Origin: Bacteroidota bacterium
GTDB lineage: Bacteria; Bacteroidota; Bacteroidia; 2-12-FULL-35-15
Reading direction: 5' to 3'
DNA length: 64,000 nt
NCBI GenBank assembly: GCA_016707685.1
Contig: JADJHE010000011.1
Location: 73,632 to 137,631, forward strand
Below the pieces are notes generated by a model. It was not told the origin of the DNA, did not search any database, and worked only from the letters and a program-made list of their open reading frames with translations. This document shows, piece after piece, positions 9,037 through 17,486 of this stretch. The translations under genes were made by a program, and so were the position numbers. Numbering within the stretch: the stretch's first letter is position 1; each line of letters begins with the position of its first letter.

Positions 9037-10117
9037 GAAAGTTTCTTACTTCATGCCCACCATCCATTAAATATTTATCCTTTTCAAATAATTTAAGATC
9101 GCTAGCCATCATTTCTTTTACTAATTGCTCCAATGTATGTTTTGGTTCCCAACCCATATTTTGTTTTGCTTTTGAAGCATCACCAATCAATAAATCAACT
9201 TCTGTTGGACGGAAATAAGCAGGATCAACTTCTACTAATGTTTTACCGTTAGCTACATTTATTCCTTTTTCATCTACTCCTTTTCCTTCCCATTTCAATG
9301 TAATTCCAACTTCAGCAAATGCTAATTCAACAAATTTTCGTACTGTAATTTTTTTACCCGTAGCGAGTACATAATCATCCGCTTCTTTTTGTTGTAACAT
9401 CAACCACATTCCTTCTACATAATCCTTTGCATGTCCCCAATCGCGCTCTGCATCTAAATTTCCTAAAAATAATTTTTCTTGTAAGGCTAAATGAATTTTT
9501 GCGGCAGCACGAGTGATTTTTCGTGTCACAAATGTTTCGCCTCTTAAAGGACTTTCGTGATTAAATAAAATTCCATTACAAGCGTACATTCCATATGCTT
9601 CGCGATAGTTTTTTGTTATCCAAAATCCATAGACTTTTGCTACACCATAAGGAGAACGAGGGTAAAAAGGAGTTGTTTCTTTTTGAGGAATCTCTTGAAC
9701 ATAACCGTACATCTCGGATGTAGATGCTTGATAAAATTTCGTTTTCTTTTCTAATTTCAAAATACGAATCGCCTCCAAAATTCTTAATGTACCAATTGCG
9801 TCTGCATTTGCTGTATACTCGGGAGTTTCAAATGAAACCTTTACATGCGATTGAGCAGCAAGGTTGTAAATCTCATCAGGTTGTGTTTCTTGAATAATAC
9901 GGATGATATTCGTTGAATCAGTTAAATCACCATAATGCAAGAAAAACTTTACTTGTTTTTCATGTTGGTCTTTGTATAAATGATCAATTCGATCGGTATT
10001 GAATAAAGAACTTCTTCTTTTAAGTCCATGCACTGTATAGCCTTTGTTTAAAAGGAATTCGGATAAATAAGCCCCATCCTGTCCAGTAACACCTGTGATT
10101 AATGCAACTTTGCTCAT
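9029..10117 (-). CDS. gmd: GDP-mannose 4,6-dehydratase
   Basis: 362 residues, NAD(P)-dependent SDR enzyme making GDP-4-keto-6-deoxy-D-mannose from GDP-mannose. Motifs: GVTGQDGAYLSEFLL (nucleotide loop), STSEMYG (catalytic Ser/Thr and Glu) and SPYGVAKVYG (YxxxK). The start MSKVALITG at 10117 was chosen over an in-frame upstream codon at 10186, because the extra 23 residues are not part of the family and would run back into the terminator hairpin. First gene of a minus-strand operon gmd-fcl-RemB-WecA-RemB. Confidence 0.95.
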   Translation of the reverse strand: MSKVALITGVTGQDGAYLSEFLLNKGYTVHGLKRRSSLFNTDRIDHLYKDQHEKQVKFFLHYGDLTDSTNIIRIIQETQPDEIYNLAAQSHVKVSFETPEYTANADAIGTLRILEAIRILKLEKKTKFYQASTSEMYGYVQEIPQKETTPFYPRSPYGVAKVYGFWITKNYREAYGMYACNGILFNHESPLRGETFVTRKITRAAAKIHLALQEKLFLGNLDAERDWGHAKDYVEGMWLMLQQKEADDYVLATGKKITVRKFVELAFAEVGITLKWEGKGVDEKGINVANGKTLVEVDPAYFRPTEVDLLIGDASKAKQNMGWEPKHTLEQLVKEMMASDLKLFEKDKYLMDGGHEVRNFHE

Positions 10118-10170
10118 AATTAAGTTTGTTTTAGTATGCAATAATACGAAATAAAATCCTATAAAATGCA

Positions 10171-10207
10171 AAAAAGCCCCTACCAATAAAGGCAGGGGCT
10201 TTTTTTT
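10171..10207 (-). terminator. intrinsic terminator after the T9SS protein gene
   Basis: AGCCCCT (10175-10181) pairs with AGGGGCT (10194-10200). On the minus strand the stem is followed by a run of T (A-run at 10170-10175 on plus), and on the plus strand by T8, so it can act in both directions. It separates the T9SS gene at 10223-10946 from the gmd operon. Confidence 0.85.
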
Positions 10208-10222
10208 GTCTTAAAACTGGAA

Positions 10223-10946
10223 TTATTTTGTTAAAACAATTTGTTTTACAATTGTAGTGTTTTCAGAAATTAATTTCATTGAATAAACACCAGCTGAATA
10301 GTTAGATAAATCAACTAAAGCTGTATTGTTTGTTAATTGAGTAGAAAAAACTACTTCACCAATTACATTGTACACTTCAACAGTCGTTTTAGCTGCTGTA
10401 TTCATGTTTACAGTAAACATACCGTTTGAAGGGTTTGGGTAAATGTTCAACATGTTTGCAGCATTGTTTTCTTGGATATCTGTACAAACCGTTACATTAA
10501 CTGGAGTCACTTTCGTGTCTAAGCAAGTAGTATACAATCCACTAACGGTATAAAGGGTTGCATTATAAGTTGCAGCCGTAGCGTATGTGTGTGATCCGTT
10601 TACACTAACAGCAAGTGGTGAACCATCAGCATAGTCCCAAGCGTATGTAGAATCCGGTTCAGCATTGAAGTATACATCAAATGCAGCAGAGTTGTATGTT
10701 CTGTTCCCTAAGATAGATGTAGGGGTAGTTGTGTTGGTAAATGTTACTGCTTGTCCAGCACAAATTACACTTGGAGAAACTGTAAAGTCATACTGTGTCA
10801 TCTGGACATGTTACATTTCTTTCAACACTTAAAACGTTTTTGTGCATTTTAGGAGTTGGAAATGGACTTGATTCCAAGCTTAAGTTTTGAGCAAAAGCCC
10901 CAGTTGAGCAAATAAGAAATGCTCCAAATAGTAATTGTGTTTTCAT
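10223..10946 (-). CDS. T9SS type A sorting-domain exported protein with PKD-like domain (frameshifted)
   Basis: About 240 residues. Start MKTQLLFGAFLICSTGAFAQ at 10946 is a clean signal peptide, preferred over the upstream codon at 11003. The middle (ICAGQAVTFTNTT, then YAWDYADGSP and NGSHTYATAATYNATL) is a PKD-like fold. The C-terminus (NMLNIYPNPSNGMFTVN to NTTIVKQIVLTK) is a classic T9SS type A signal, cleaved after export. One extra base near 10790-10797 splits the gene: PDDTV stops in one frame and YDFTVSPSVICAG continues in another. Cell-surface or secreted; the ligand is unknown. A bidirectional terminator follows. Confidence 0.8.
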
Positions 10947-11109
10947 TTTTAATAGCTTTTTAGGTTTTATAGTTACTGAAATGTAAAAGAAAGCCCTAAA
11001 CACTAATTATTTAGAAAAAGTTTTTTATTATTTATCCCTTGAAATCAGATGAGCGTTAACAAGGATAGAATTTTTCAAAAAAAAGGAGCTTAAATAGGAA
11101 AACTAGTGT

Positions 11110-11910
11110 TTAAATTACAGAAAACCATCTGTTTAATAGGTTTTCTTTATTGTAAAGAAGTGCATTATTTGTATCGTAATCAACTACCGATTTTCCTGCT
11201 ATTTCGCAAATTGCCTGCCCAGCTGCAGTATCCCATTCCATTGTGGGTGCAAATCGTGGATATACATCGGCCGCTCCTTCGGCTACTAAGCATAATTTTA
11301 TGGAACTTCCAGTTGAAATAAATTCGATCACTTTATGGATGGTTTTGAGCCCATCTACAAACATTTGCGTTTCTTCGCTAAGGTGCGATCTGCTGGCAAC
11401 AACCGTGAATTTTCTGTTAGGATGTTCTATAGGTAATTTTTGGGATTGATTGATTAAGTCTGAAAGGTTTATTGATGTTGTATAATTAGTTGGAATTTTT
11501 AACTTGAAACTTCCAATTCCCTGGGCTGCAAAATAGAGCATTCGGGTTACAGGAATATAAATTACGCCTAGGATTGATTTTTGTTTGTGTATAAGTGCAA
11601 TATTGACTGTAAACTCTCCATTGCGTTTGATGAATTCCTTTGTGCCGTCTAACGGATCAACCATCCAAAAATAGTCCCACTCCTTGCGCTCGCTGTACTC
11701 AATGTTTTTACCTTCTTCGCTCAAAATAGGATAGGGCATAACTTTTAAAATATCACAAATAGTATCATGAGCATTTTTGTCTGCTATTGTTAGCGGAGAA
11801 TTGTCTGCTTTTTGTTCTACTTCAAACCCTGTATTGTATACTTTCAGGATTTCATCTCCAGCTAATAATGAAGCTTCTATTGCTTTTGTTAATAATTGCT
11901 TAATATCCAC
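11110..11910 (-). CDS. cysQ: 3'(2'),5'-bisphosphate nucleotidase
   Basis: 266-residue member of the lithium-sensitive inositol monophosphatase fold. It removes the 3'-phosphate of PAP, the by-product of PAPS use, and so protects sulfate reduction or sulfation from product inhibition. Metal-binding motifs: SEEGK (Glu65/66), DPLDGTKEF (Asp85-Thr90) and WDTAAGQAI near the C-terminus. The gene overlaps the end of deoC by 11 bases and lies just across from the divergent cysCDN operon, fitting its role in the same sulfate-activation process. Confidence 0.92.
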   Translation of the reverse strand: MDIKQLLTKAIEASLLAGDEILKVYNTGFEVEQKADNSPLTIADKNAHDTICDILKVMPYPILSEEGKNIEYSERKEWDYFWMVDPLDGTKEFIKRNGEFTVNIALIHKQKSILGVIYIPVTRMLYFAAQGIGSFKLKIPTNYTTSINLSDLINQSQKLPIEHPNRKFTVVASRSHLSEETQMFVDGLKTIHKVIEFISTGSSIKLCLVAEGAADVYPRFAPTMEWDTAAGQAICEIAGKSVVDYDTNNALLYNKENLLNRWFSVI

Positions 11911-12751
11911 CAGCAGTTGTATTAGTGTTTTTTATTCCGTTAATTTCTGAAATTAAATTGTCGACTAAACGGCTAGCACCAAAGCGGAATAAGTTAGAAT
12001 TTAGCCATTCTTTTCCAACAATTTGTTCGGTTAATCGTAAATATTTTGCAGCTGTATCTCCATCTGAAATACCACCCGATGGTTTGATTCCACATTTTTT
12101 ACCTGTTGCAGTATGGTAATCTTTGATAGCTTGAAGCATTACACATATAGCTGGTAATGTTGCATTTATTGCCATTTTTCCTGTCGATGTTTTTATAAAA
12201 TCAGCGCCAGCATAAAGTGCAATATCACTAGCAATTCGGATGTTATCTAATGTTTCTAGTTCGCCTGTTTCAAGTATAACTTTTAGTGTAGTGTTTTCAC
12301 AAACTTTTTTAAATGCAGCTACTTCTTCATGAATCAATTCGTACTTCCCTTCGAGAAATTTTCCTCTCGAAATAACCATGTCAATCTCATCAGCACCCTG
12401 TTTAATAGCATACTCAGCTTCTTGTAATCTAATATTTAAAGGAATTTGTCCAGAAGGAAATCCTCCAGCTACGGATGCTACTTTTTTGTTGCTATTCTTT
12501 AATTCATTTTTTGCTACGGATACCAATGTAGGATATACACATACAGCAGCAGTTCCTGAGTCAATTGCTTTTTTGCACAATTCAATGATACGTTGATCTG
12601 TATCTTTTCCCTCCAATGTTGTTAAGTCAACTAGCGATAGTGCGAGTTTTAATTCATCAACACTTGCTTTTTTTGAATCAATGGATGCAATTATTTTTTC
12701 TGTTAAATCAGTATCAATTTTTGGTGATTGAATTTTCTTGTATGTGCTCAT
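11900..12751 (-). CDS. deoC: deoxyribose-phosphate aldolase
   Basis: 283 residues, class I aldolase splitting 2-deoxyribose-5-phosphate into glyceraldehyde-3-phosphate and acetaldehyde. The Schiff-base lysine is Lys187 in ADFIKTSTGK; the proton-relay lysine is Lys223 in GIKPSGGISDGDTA. Start MSTYKK at 12751 chosen because the longer frame (to 12856) would run into the divergent leader region of cysC and adds 35 unrelated residues. A TAnnTTTG match (TACCTTTG, minus strand, 12756-12763) lies so close to the ATG that the mRNA may be almost leaderless. Overlaps cysQ by 11 bases. Confidence 0.92.
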   Translation of the reverse strand: MSTYKKIQSPKIDTDLTEKIIASIDSKKASVDELKLALSLVDLTTLEGKDTDQRIIELCKKAIDSGTAAVCVYPTLVSVAKNELKNSNKKVASVAGGFPSGQIPLNIRLQEAEYAIKQGADEIDMVISRGKFLEGKYELIHEEVAAFKKVCENTTLKVILETGELETLDNIRIASDIALYAGADFIKTSTGKMAINATLPAICVMLQAIKDYHTATGKKCGIKPSGGISDGDTAAKYLRLTEQIVGKEWLNSNLFRFGASRLVDNLISEINGIKNTNTTAGGY

Positions 12752-12755
12752 GAAA

Positions 12756-12763
12756 CAAAGGTA
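12756..12763 (-). promoter_or_regulatory. candidate -7 box of deoC-cysQ (TACCTTTG)
   Basis: Exact TAnnTTTG match on the minus strand ending 4 bases before the deoC ATG; transcription would start at or next to the start codon. No matching -33 TTG was recognised. Confidence 0.4.
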
Positions 12764-12776
12764 ATGCAAAAAAATA

Positions 12777-12807
12777 TTTTGTAGTTTAAAAATTAGATTT
12801 ACATTTG
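12777..12807 (+). promoter_or_regulatory. promoter of the cys leader and cysCDN operon
   Basis: TTTTG (12777-12781) and TACATTTG (12800-12807) match the Bacteroidota -33 (TTTG) and -7 (TAnnTTTG) elements with an 18-base spacer. The expected transcript start is about 12812-12814, only a few bases before the leader-peptide ATG at 12816. Confidence 0.65.
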
Positions 12808-12815
12808 TAGCAGAA

Positions 12816-12890
12816 ATGAAAACAACAACTTTCCATAAACTTATGAGTACTAGCAACGCAATGATGTGTTGTATGATGTGCTGTGATTAA
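12816..12890 (+). CDS. Cys/Met-rich leader peptide (24 aa) of the sulfate-activation operon
   Basis: Short ORF reading MKTTTFHKLMSTSN then AMMCCMMCCD and stop. Four Cys codons (12867-12872 and 12879-12884) and four Met codons are packed in the eight positions before the final Asp, an improbable composition. It lies between a good promoter (12777-12807) and a terminator with an alternative antiterminator pairing, directly upstream of cysC. This is the layout of an amino-acid-responsive attenuator: a ribosome waiting for Cys-tRNA (or Met-tRNA) on these codons would decide which RNA hairpin forms. The peptide itself probably has no function. The mRNA start is predicted within a few bases of the ATG; the ATG at 12843 (MSTSNAMM) is an alternative start in the same frame. 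Confidence 0.75.
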   Translation: MKTTTFHKLMSTSNAMMCCMMCCD

Positions 12891-12895
12891 TTTAC

Positions 12896-12961
12896 GGAAG
12901 GACTTGCTATACATATTTGAACTTATTCAAAAGGTCTTTCCAAACAGGTTAGACCTTTTTT
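12896..12961 (+). promoter_or_regulatory. transcription attenuator (antiterminator/terminator) upstream of cysC
   Basis: Two mutually exclusive stems. Antiterminator: GGAAGGACTT (12896-12905) with 12932-12941 (AGGTCTTTCC), ten pairs including two G-U. Terminator: AAAGGTCT (12930-12937) with AGACCTTT (12951-12958), extended inside by CC/GG (12940-12941 with 12947-12948), and followed by a T6 tract (12956-12961). They share 12932-12937. The 5' antiterminator arm starts 5 bases after the leader stop codon. A ribosome that finishes the leader would cover it and allow termination, whereas one stalled on the Cys codons would leave it free and allow read-through to cysC at 12978. Confidence 0.75.
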
Positions 12962-12977
12962 ATTGTATATTTATACT

Positions 12978-13556
12978 ATGAACAATTTATTTCCTACAAC
13001 AGATATTTTACAACGAGTAGCAAAAGAAAAACTACTTGGCCAAAAAGCTTTTTGTATATGGTTTACTGGGCTTAGTGGTAGTGGAAAAACCACTATTGCG
13101 ATTGCTTTAGAAAAAGAGCTTCATTTGAAAGGGATTTTGACACAAGTTTTGGATGGGGATAATATTCGAGCGGGTATTAATAATAATCTTGGTTTTAGTG
13201 AGCCAGATCGCTTGGAGAATATCCGTAGAATAGCAGAAATTACAAAGCTGTTTGTGAATTGTGGTGTAATTACAATTTGTTGTTTTGTAAGTCCTACAGA
13301 AGAAATTCGTACAATTGCTAAATCAATTATTGGGGAAGATGATTTTGTTGAAGTGTTTGTAAATACTCCATTAGCAGTTTGCGAACAACGTGATGTAAAA
13401 GGTTTGTATGCAAAAGCACGCAAAGGAGAAATAAAAGATTTTACAGGAATTAGCTCTCCCTTTTGAGGAGCCTAAAATCCAGCAATTGTACTAAAAACAA
13501 ATGAGATGACTGTGCAAGAAAGTGTAACAATAATAGTAGCGAAATTGAAATTATAA
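12978..13556 (+). CDS. cysC: adenylylsulfate (APS) kinase (two compensating indels)
   Basis: About 192 residues; phosphorylates APS to PAPS with ATP in the cytoplasm. Walker A is GLSGSGKTT (residues 31-39), followed by the family texts LDGDNIRAGINNNLGF, RENIRRIAE-like RLENIRRIAEITK and FVSPTEEIR. The frame appears to stop after FTGISSPF (13466). However, removing one T from 13461-13464 and adding one A at 13474-13477 restores the normal APS-kinase C-terminus (EEPKNPAIVLKTNE, VQESV) to a stop at 13554-13556, two bases before cysD. Start at 12978 (MNNLFPTTD), 16 bases after the attenuator T-run. Confidence 0.88.
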
Positions 13557-13557
13557 A

Positions 13558-14463
13558 ATGAAAAATTACAACTTAACTCATTTAAAAGAACTTGAAAGCG
13601 AAAGCATTTATATTATTCGCGAATTAGCTGCACAATTTGAAAAACCAGCATTGCTTTTTTCGGGAGGGAAAGATTCAATTGTTTGTTTTCATTTGGCTAA
13701 AAAAGCTTTTGCACCAGCAAAAATCCCATTCCCGTTGGTTCATGTAGATACAGGTCATAACTTTCAAGAAACAATCGTTTTTCGTGATGAGTTAGCCAAA
13801 AAATATGGAATTCAGTTGATTGTTGGTTCTGTTCAACAAAGTATTGATGAAGGAAAAGTGCAAGAAGAGAAAGGATTTAATGCAAGTCGCAATGCACTGC
13901 AAACAGTGACATTGTTAGATACCATTGAAAAATATAAGTTTGATGCTTTGATTGGTGGGGCCAGAAGAGATGAAGAGAAAGCAAGAGCGAAGGAACGCTT
14001 TTTTTCCCATCGTGATGAGTTCGGACAGTGGGATCCTAAAAATCAGCGTCCGGAATTATGGAATTTGTTTAATGGAAAGAAAAGTATAGGGGAGCATTTC
14101 AGAGTATTTCCAATTAGTAACTGGACAGAAATGGATGTTTGGCAATACATCTTGCAAGAACAAATTGAAATTCCTTCTATTTATTTTACACATGAGCGTG
14201 AATGCTTTGTGCGTGATGGTGTAATTTATGCGCATTCAAATGTTATTCCTTTAAAGCCTACAGAAAAGGTTGAAAAAATGCAAGTTCGTTTTAGAACAAT
14301 TGGAGATATCAGTTGTACTGGTGCTGTTTTATCGGCAGCAACTACACTCGAAGAAATTGTAGAAGAGGTAGCATCTACACGTGTTACGGAGCGAGGCAGT
14401 AGAATAGATGACAAACGTTCTGAAGCTGCTATGGAAGATAGAAAAAAGCAAGGGTATTTTTAA
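13558..14463 (+). CDS. cysD: sulfate adenylyltransferase subunit 2
   Basis: 301 residues, the catalytic N-type ATP pyrophosphatase half of ATP sulfurylase, which makes APS from sulfate and ATP. PP-loop SGGKDS at residues 35-40; family texts LVHVDTGHNF, GGARRDEEKARAKER and the C-terminal RKKQGYF are all present. Length is standard. It starts one base after the restored cysC stop and is followed 39 bases later by cysN, with which it forms the active GTP-dependent complex. Confidence 0.96.
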   Translation: MKNYNLTHLKELESESIYIIRELAAQFEKPALLFSGGKDSIVCFHLAKKAFAPAKIPFPLVHVDTGHNFQETIVFRDELAKKYGIQLIVGSVQQSIDEGKVQEEKGFNASRNALQTVTLLDTIEKYKFDALIGGARRDEEKARAKERFFSHRDEFGQWDPKNQRPELWNLFNGKKSIGEHFRVFPISNWTEMDVWQYILQEQIEIPSIYFTHERECFVRDGVIYAHSNVIPLKPTEKVEKMQVRFRTIGDISCTGAVLSAATTLEEIVEEVASTRVTERGSRIDDKRSEAAMEDRKKQGYF

Positions 14464-14502
14464 AATTTACATTGAGTCGATTAGACTTTTTAAAAAAGAA
14501 GT

Positions 14503-15768
14503 ATGAAAACAGATGGTTATTTAGATATGGATCTTTTACGTTTCACAACAGCAGGTTCGGTTGATGATGGTAAAAGTACATTGATTGGTCGTTTATTGTA
14601 TGATTCAAAATCAATTTTTGAAGATCAATACGAAGCTATAAAAGCGACAAGTGAAAAGCGTGGCGAGGAATACGTAAACCTTGCTTTATTGACAGATGGC
14701 TTGCGTGCTGAACGTGAACAAGGTATTACGATTGATGTTGCATATCGTTATTTTGCAACACCGAAACGTAAATTTATTATTGCAGATACACCCGGTCATA
14801 TTCAGTATACACGTAACATGGTTACAGGTGCTAGTACTGCAAATGCTGCCATTATTTTAATTGATGCACGCAAAGGTGTTATCGAACAAACAATGCGCCA
14901 TACTTATATTGCTTCTCTTTTAAGAATTCCGCACGTAATTGTTTGTGTTAACAAGATGGACTTAGTTGAATATAAAGAAGATGTTTTTGAACGTATAAAA
15001 AAAGATTACGAAGCTTTCGCATCTCAATTGGAAATTACAGATGTTCACTTTTTGCCAATTAGTGCTTTGAAAGGAGATAATGTTGTTGATTTTTCTAAGA
15101 ATATGGATTGGTACAAAGGTTCTACATTAATGTATTTGCTCGAAAATTTGCACATTGCAAATGATCAAAATCATTCAGATGCTCGTTTTCCTGTGCAGTA
15201 TGTTATTCGACCAATGAACAATGAATACCACGATTACAGAGGATATGCAGGAAGAGTTGCAGGTGGTATTTTCAAAAAAGGAGATGCGATTACCGTTTTG
15301 CCAAGTGGCTTCACATCAAAAATAAAGTCAATTGATTTGGATAATAAATCGATTGATGAAGCATTTGCACCCATGAGTGTTACCTTAACGTTAGAGGATG
15401 AGATTGATATTTCGAGAGGAGATACTTTAGTGAAATCTGAGAATCAGCCAGTTGTAACACAGGATGTAGAGGTGATGGTATGTTGGTTAAATGAAAAGAA
15501 ATTACAAGTGAATGGAAAATATGCCTTAAAGCATACAACAAAAGATGTTCGTTGTGTTGTAAAAGAGGTGCAGTATAAAGTCAATATCAATACACTCGAA
15601 AAAATGGAAAGTGATAAAGAGGTTGGCTTGAATGATATTGCTCGATTGACATTACGCTTAACTGCGCCAATTGCTATTGATCAATACAAACAAAATCGAA
15701 TTACAGGAAGTTTGATTCTTATTGATGAAGCAAGTAATGTAACTGTAGGAGCAGGAATGATTGTTTAA
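14503..15768 (+). CDS. cysN: sulfate adenylyltransferase subunit 1 (GTPase)
   Basis: 421-residue EF-Tu-like GTPase subunit of ATP sulfurylase; GTP hydrolysis drives APS formation by CysD. G1 motif GSVDDGKST (18-26), G3 DTPGH, G4 NKMD, then EF-Tu-like domains 2 and 3. There is no fused APS kinase domain, in agreement with the separate cysC. The family text EREQGITIDVAYRYF is intact. The stop lies 2 bases from the stop of the convergent mgtE gene, leaving no room for a separate terminator. No cysH or cysIJ is in the window. Confidence 0.96.
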   Translation: MKTDGYLDMDLLRFTTAGSVDDGKSTLIGRLLYDSKSIFEDQYEAIKATSEKRGEEYVNLALLTDGLRAEREQGITIDVAYRYFATPKRKFIIADTPGHIQYTRNMVTGASTANAAIILIDARKGVIEQTMRHTYIASLLRIPHVIVCVNKMDLVEYKEDVFERIKKDYEAFASQLEITDVHFLPISALKGDNVVDFSKNMDWYKGSTLMYLLENLHIANDQNHSDARFPVQYVIRPMNNEYHDYRGYAGRVAGGIFKKGDAITVLPSGFTSKIKSIDLDNKSIDEAFAPMSVTLTLEDEIDISRGDTLVKSENQPVVTQDVEVMVCWLNEKKLQVNGKYALKHTTKDVRCVVKEVQYKVNINTLEKMESDKEVGLNDIARLTLRLTAPIAIDQYKQNRITGSLILIDEASNVTVGAGMIV

Positions 15769-15769
15769 T

Positions 15770-17164
15770 TTATAACAATATTCCTTTTAGGAAAAATAGG
15801 GAGAAGGTAAAATAAATTACCAATCCTGTTACGTCTACCAATGTAGCTACAAATGGAGCAGAAGATACTGCAGGGTCAAAACCCAAGCGTTTTAAAACGA
15901 GTGGTAATAGTGATCCCATCATGGTTCCCCATAATACAACTCCCACTAATGAGAAGCCAACTGTGAATGCAATTAAATACCAATATGGGCCATAATCAGT
16001 AACGAAATAGGACCATATTGCTACGCGTGAAAAGCCTATTAAACCTAATAACAATCCTATTGTTAGTCCAGTGTAAAATTCTTTTTTAAGAATTTTTGCC
16101 CAATCGCGAATGCTTATTTCACCCAAAGCAAGTGCACGAATAACAAGTGTAGATGCTTGGGAGCCGCTGTTTCCTCCACTTGCAATAATCAATGGAATAA
16201 ACAATGCTAGTATTACAGCTTTTGTAATTTGATCTTCGAAAAAACTCATGGCAGTTGCAGTAAGTGTTTCACCTAGGAAAAGCAATACCAACCAGCCAGC
16301 ACGTTTTTTAAACATTTGTACAAATGAGGTATTCATGTATGGCTCTTCTAACGCCTCCATCGCACCCATTTTTTGTACATCTTCTGTTTCTTCTTCCCTT
16401 CGAACATCTACAACATCATCAATTGTAATTTTACCAACCAATCGTCCTAATGCATCCACAACCGGCACTGCTACTAGGTTGTATTTGTCCATTACATTGG
16501 CTACTTCTTCGGCATCGGTATTGGTTTTTACAGAGATAACTTTTGAGTCGTATATGTCAGCTACCTTTGAGCGTGTAGGGGAAACAATTAATTTTTTAAG
16601 CGGTAATAAACCAACCAATTTTTCGTCATCATCTACAACATAAATAGCATACAACACCTCCGTATCTTCTGATTGTTCTCTGATTTCACGAACACATTGA
16701 ATAGCTGTACTGTTTACATGAACACGAACAAACTCTTTGCCCATGATACCACCAGCAGTATTCTCATCGTAGTTCAATAAGTCTACGATATCGCTCGCTT
16801 GTTCACTATCTTCTAATTGTGCTAATACTTCATCTTGAACGTTGTCGGGTAACTCGGCAATAACGTCTGCCGCATCATCCGTATCCATATTGTCGATTAA
16901 CTGTTCGGCAATTTCTTTGGAAGTAAGGGAGGCAAGAATCTCTTCACGAACATCCTCTTCCAACTCCACCAATACATCGGCAGCAATTTGTTCGTCTAAG
17001 TAATTGTAAAGAAATTTTACTTGCTCAAGTTCAAGTTTGTTGAAAATTTCGGCAATATCAGGCGGGTACAACTCTTTGAGTTGCGATTCAATAAACGGTT
17101 CATCCTTGCTGTCGATAGCAAGTTGTAAGCGTTCAAAAAACTCGTCTGTTAATTCAAATTGCAT
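15770..17164 (-). CDS. mgtE: MgtE family magnesium transporter
   Basis: 464 residues. Domain order is as in MgtE: an acidic N-terminal cytoplasmic superhelical domain (about 1-135, rich in DxADVxAELP-type repeats such as DDAADVIAELPDN), two CBS domains (about 140-265), then five membrane helices from about residue 290 (GETLTATAM, IPLIIASGGNSGSQASTLVIRAL, GSLLPLVLKRLGFDPAVSSAP, GLVIYF). Takes up Mg2+ through the inner membrane, gated by Mg2+ binding in the cytoplasmic domains. Monocistronic by position; no riboswitch was recognised upstream. Confidence 0.95.
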   Translation of the reverse strand: MQFELTDEFFERLQLAIDSKDEPFIESQLKELYPPDIAEIFNKLELEQVKFLYNYLDEQIAADVLVELEEDVREEILASLTSKEIAEQLIDNMDTDDAADVIAELPDNVQDEVLAQLEDSEQASDIVDLLNYDENTAGGIMGKEFVRVHVNSTAIQCVREIREQSEDTEVLYAIYVVDDDEKLVGLLPLKKLIVSPTRSKVADIYDSKVISVKTNTDAEEVANVMDKYNLVAVPVVDALGRLVGKITIDDVVDVRREEETEDVQKMGAMEALEEPYMNTSFVQMFKKRAGWLVLLFLGETLTATAMSFFEDQITKAVILALFIPLIIASGGNSGSQASTLVIRALALGEISIRDWAKILKKEFYTGLTIGLLLGLIGFSRVAIWSYFVTDYGPYWYLIAFTVGFSLVGVVLWGTMMGSLLPLVLKRLGFDPAVSSAPFVATLVDVTGLVIYFTFSLFFLKGILL

Positions 17165-17247
17165 TTGCCGAAATTAGTTCGGTTGCAAAGGTAATATTTA
17201 TACGTATTGGATGAACGATTAACTAAAATTTAAGACATTGATAATCT

Positions 17248-17421
17248 TTAGCCTAATGTAGTAACAGTATAGAATAACATCAATATTCCGATTAAAAAAG
17301 AGGCTAAAATCAGGAAAAGACCCAATCGCATTTTTTTCGCTTTTTGAGCAGTATAGGTACGAATGAAAAGCGCAATCAGTAAAGTGATTGCTAAAAATAA
17401 TATTCCAAATATGATTTCCAT
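17248..17421 (-). CDS. 57-aa small membrane protein, unknown function
   Basis: ATG at 17421, TAA at 17248. Two hydrophobic segments (FGILFLAITLLIALFI, about residues 5-20; LGLFLILASFLIGILMLFY, about 33-51) are separated by a basic loop RTYTAQKAKKMR, a sensible positive-inside hairpin. It fills most of the otherwise empty 17165-17486 interval between mgtE and rsmA on the same strand, starting 65 bases after the rsmA stop. I do not recognise the family. The organised hydrophobic/basic pattern favours a real gene, but a 57-codon ORF can be chance. Confidence 0.55.
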   Translation of the reverse strand: MEIIFGILFLAITLLIALFIRTYTAQKAKKMRLGLFLILASFLIGILMLFYTVTTLG

Positions 17422-17486
17422 TTATTTGAATTTGTGTCCAAAAATAACTAGCAAAATGGAATTAAAACATGATAAATAGCAGTGTT

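Noticed and set aside
13121..13423. 100-aa minus-strand ORF inside cysC
   Set aside because: Antisense to a well-supported gene, no recognisable domain.
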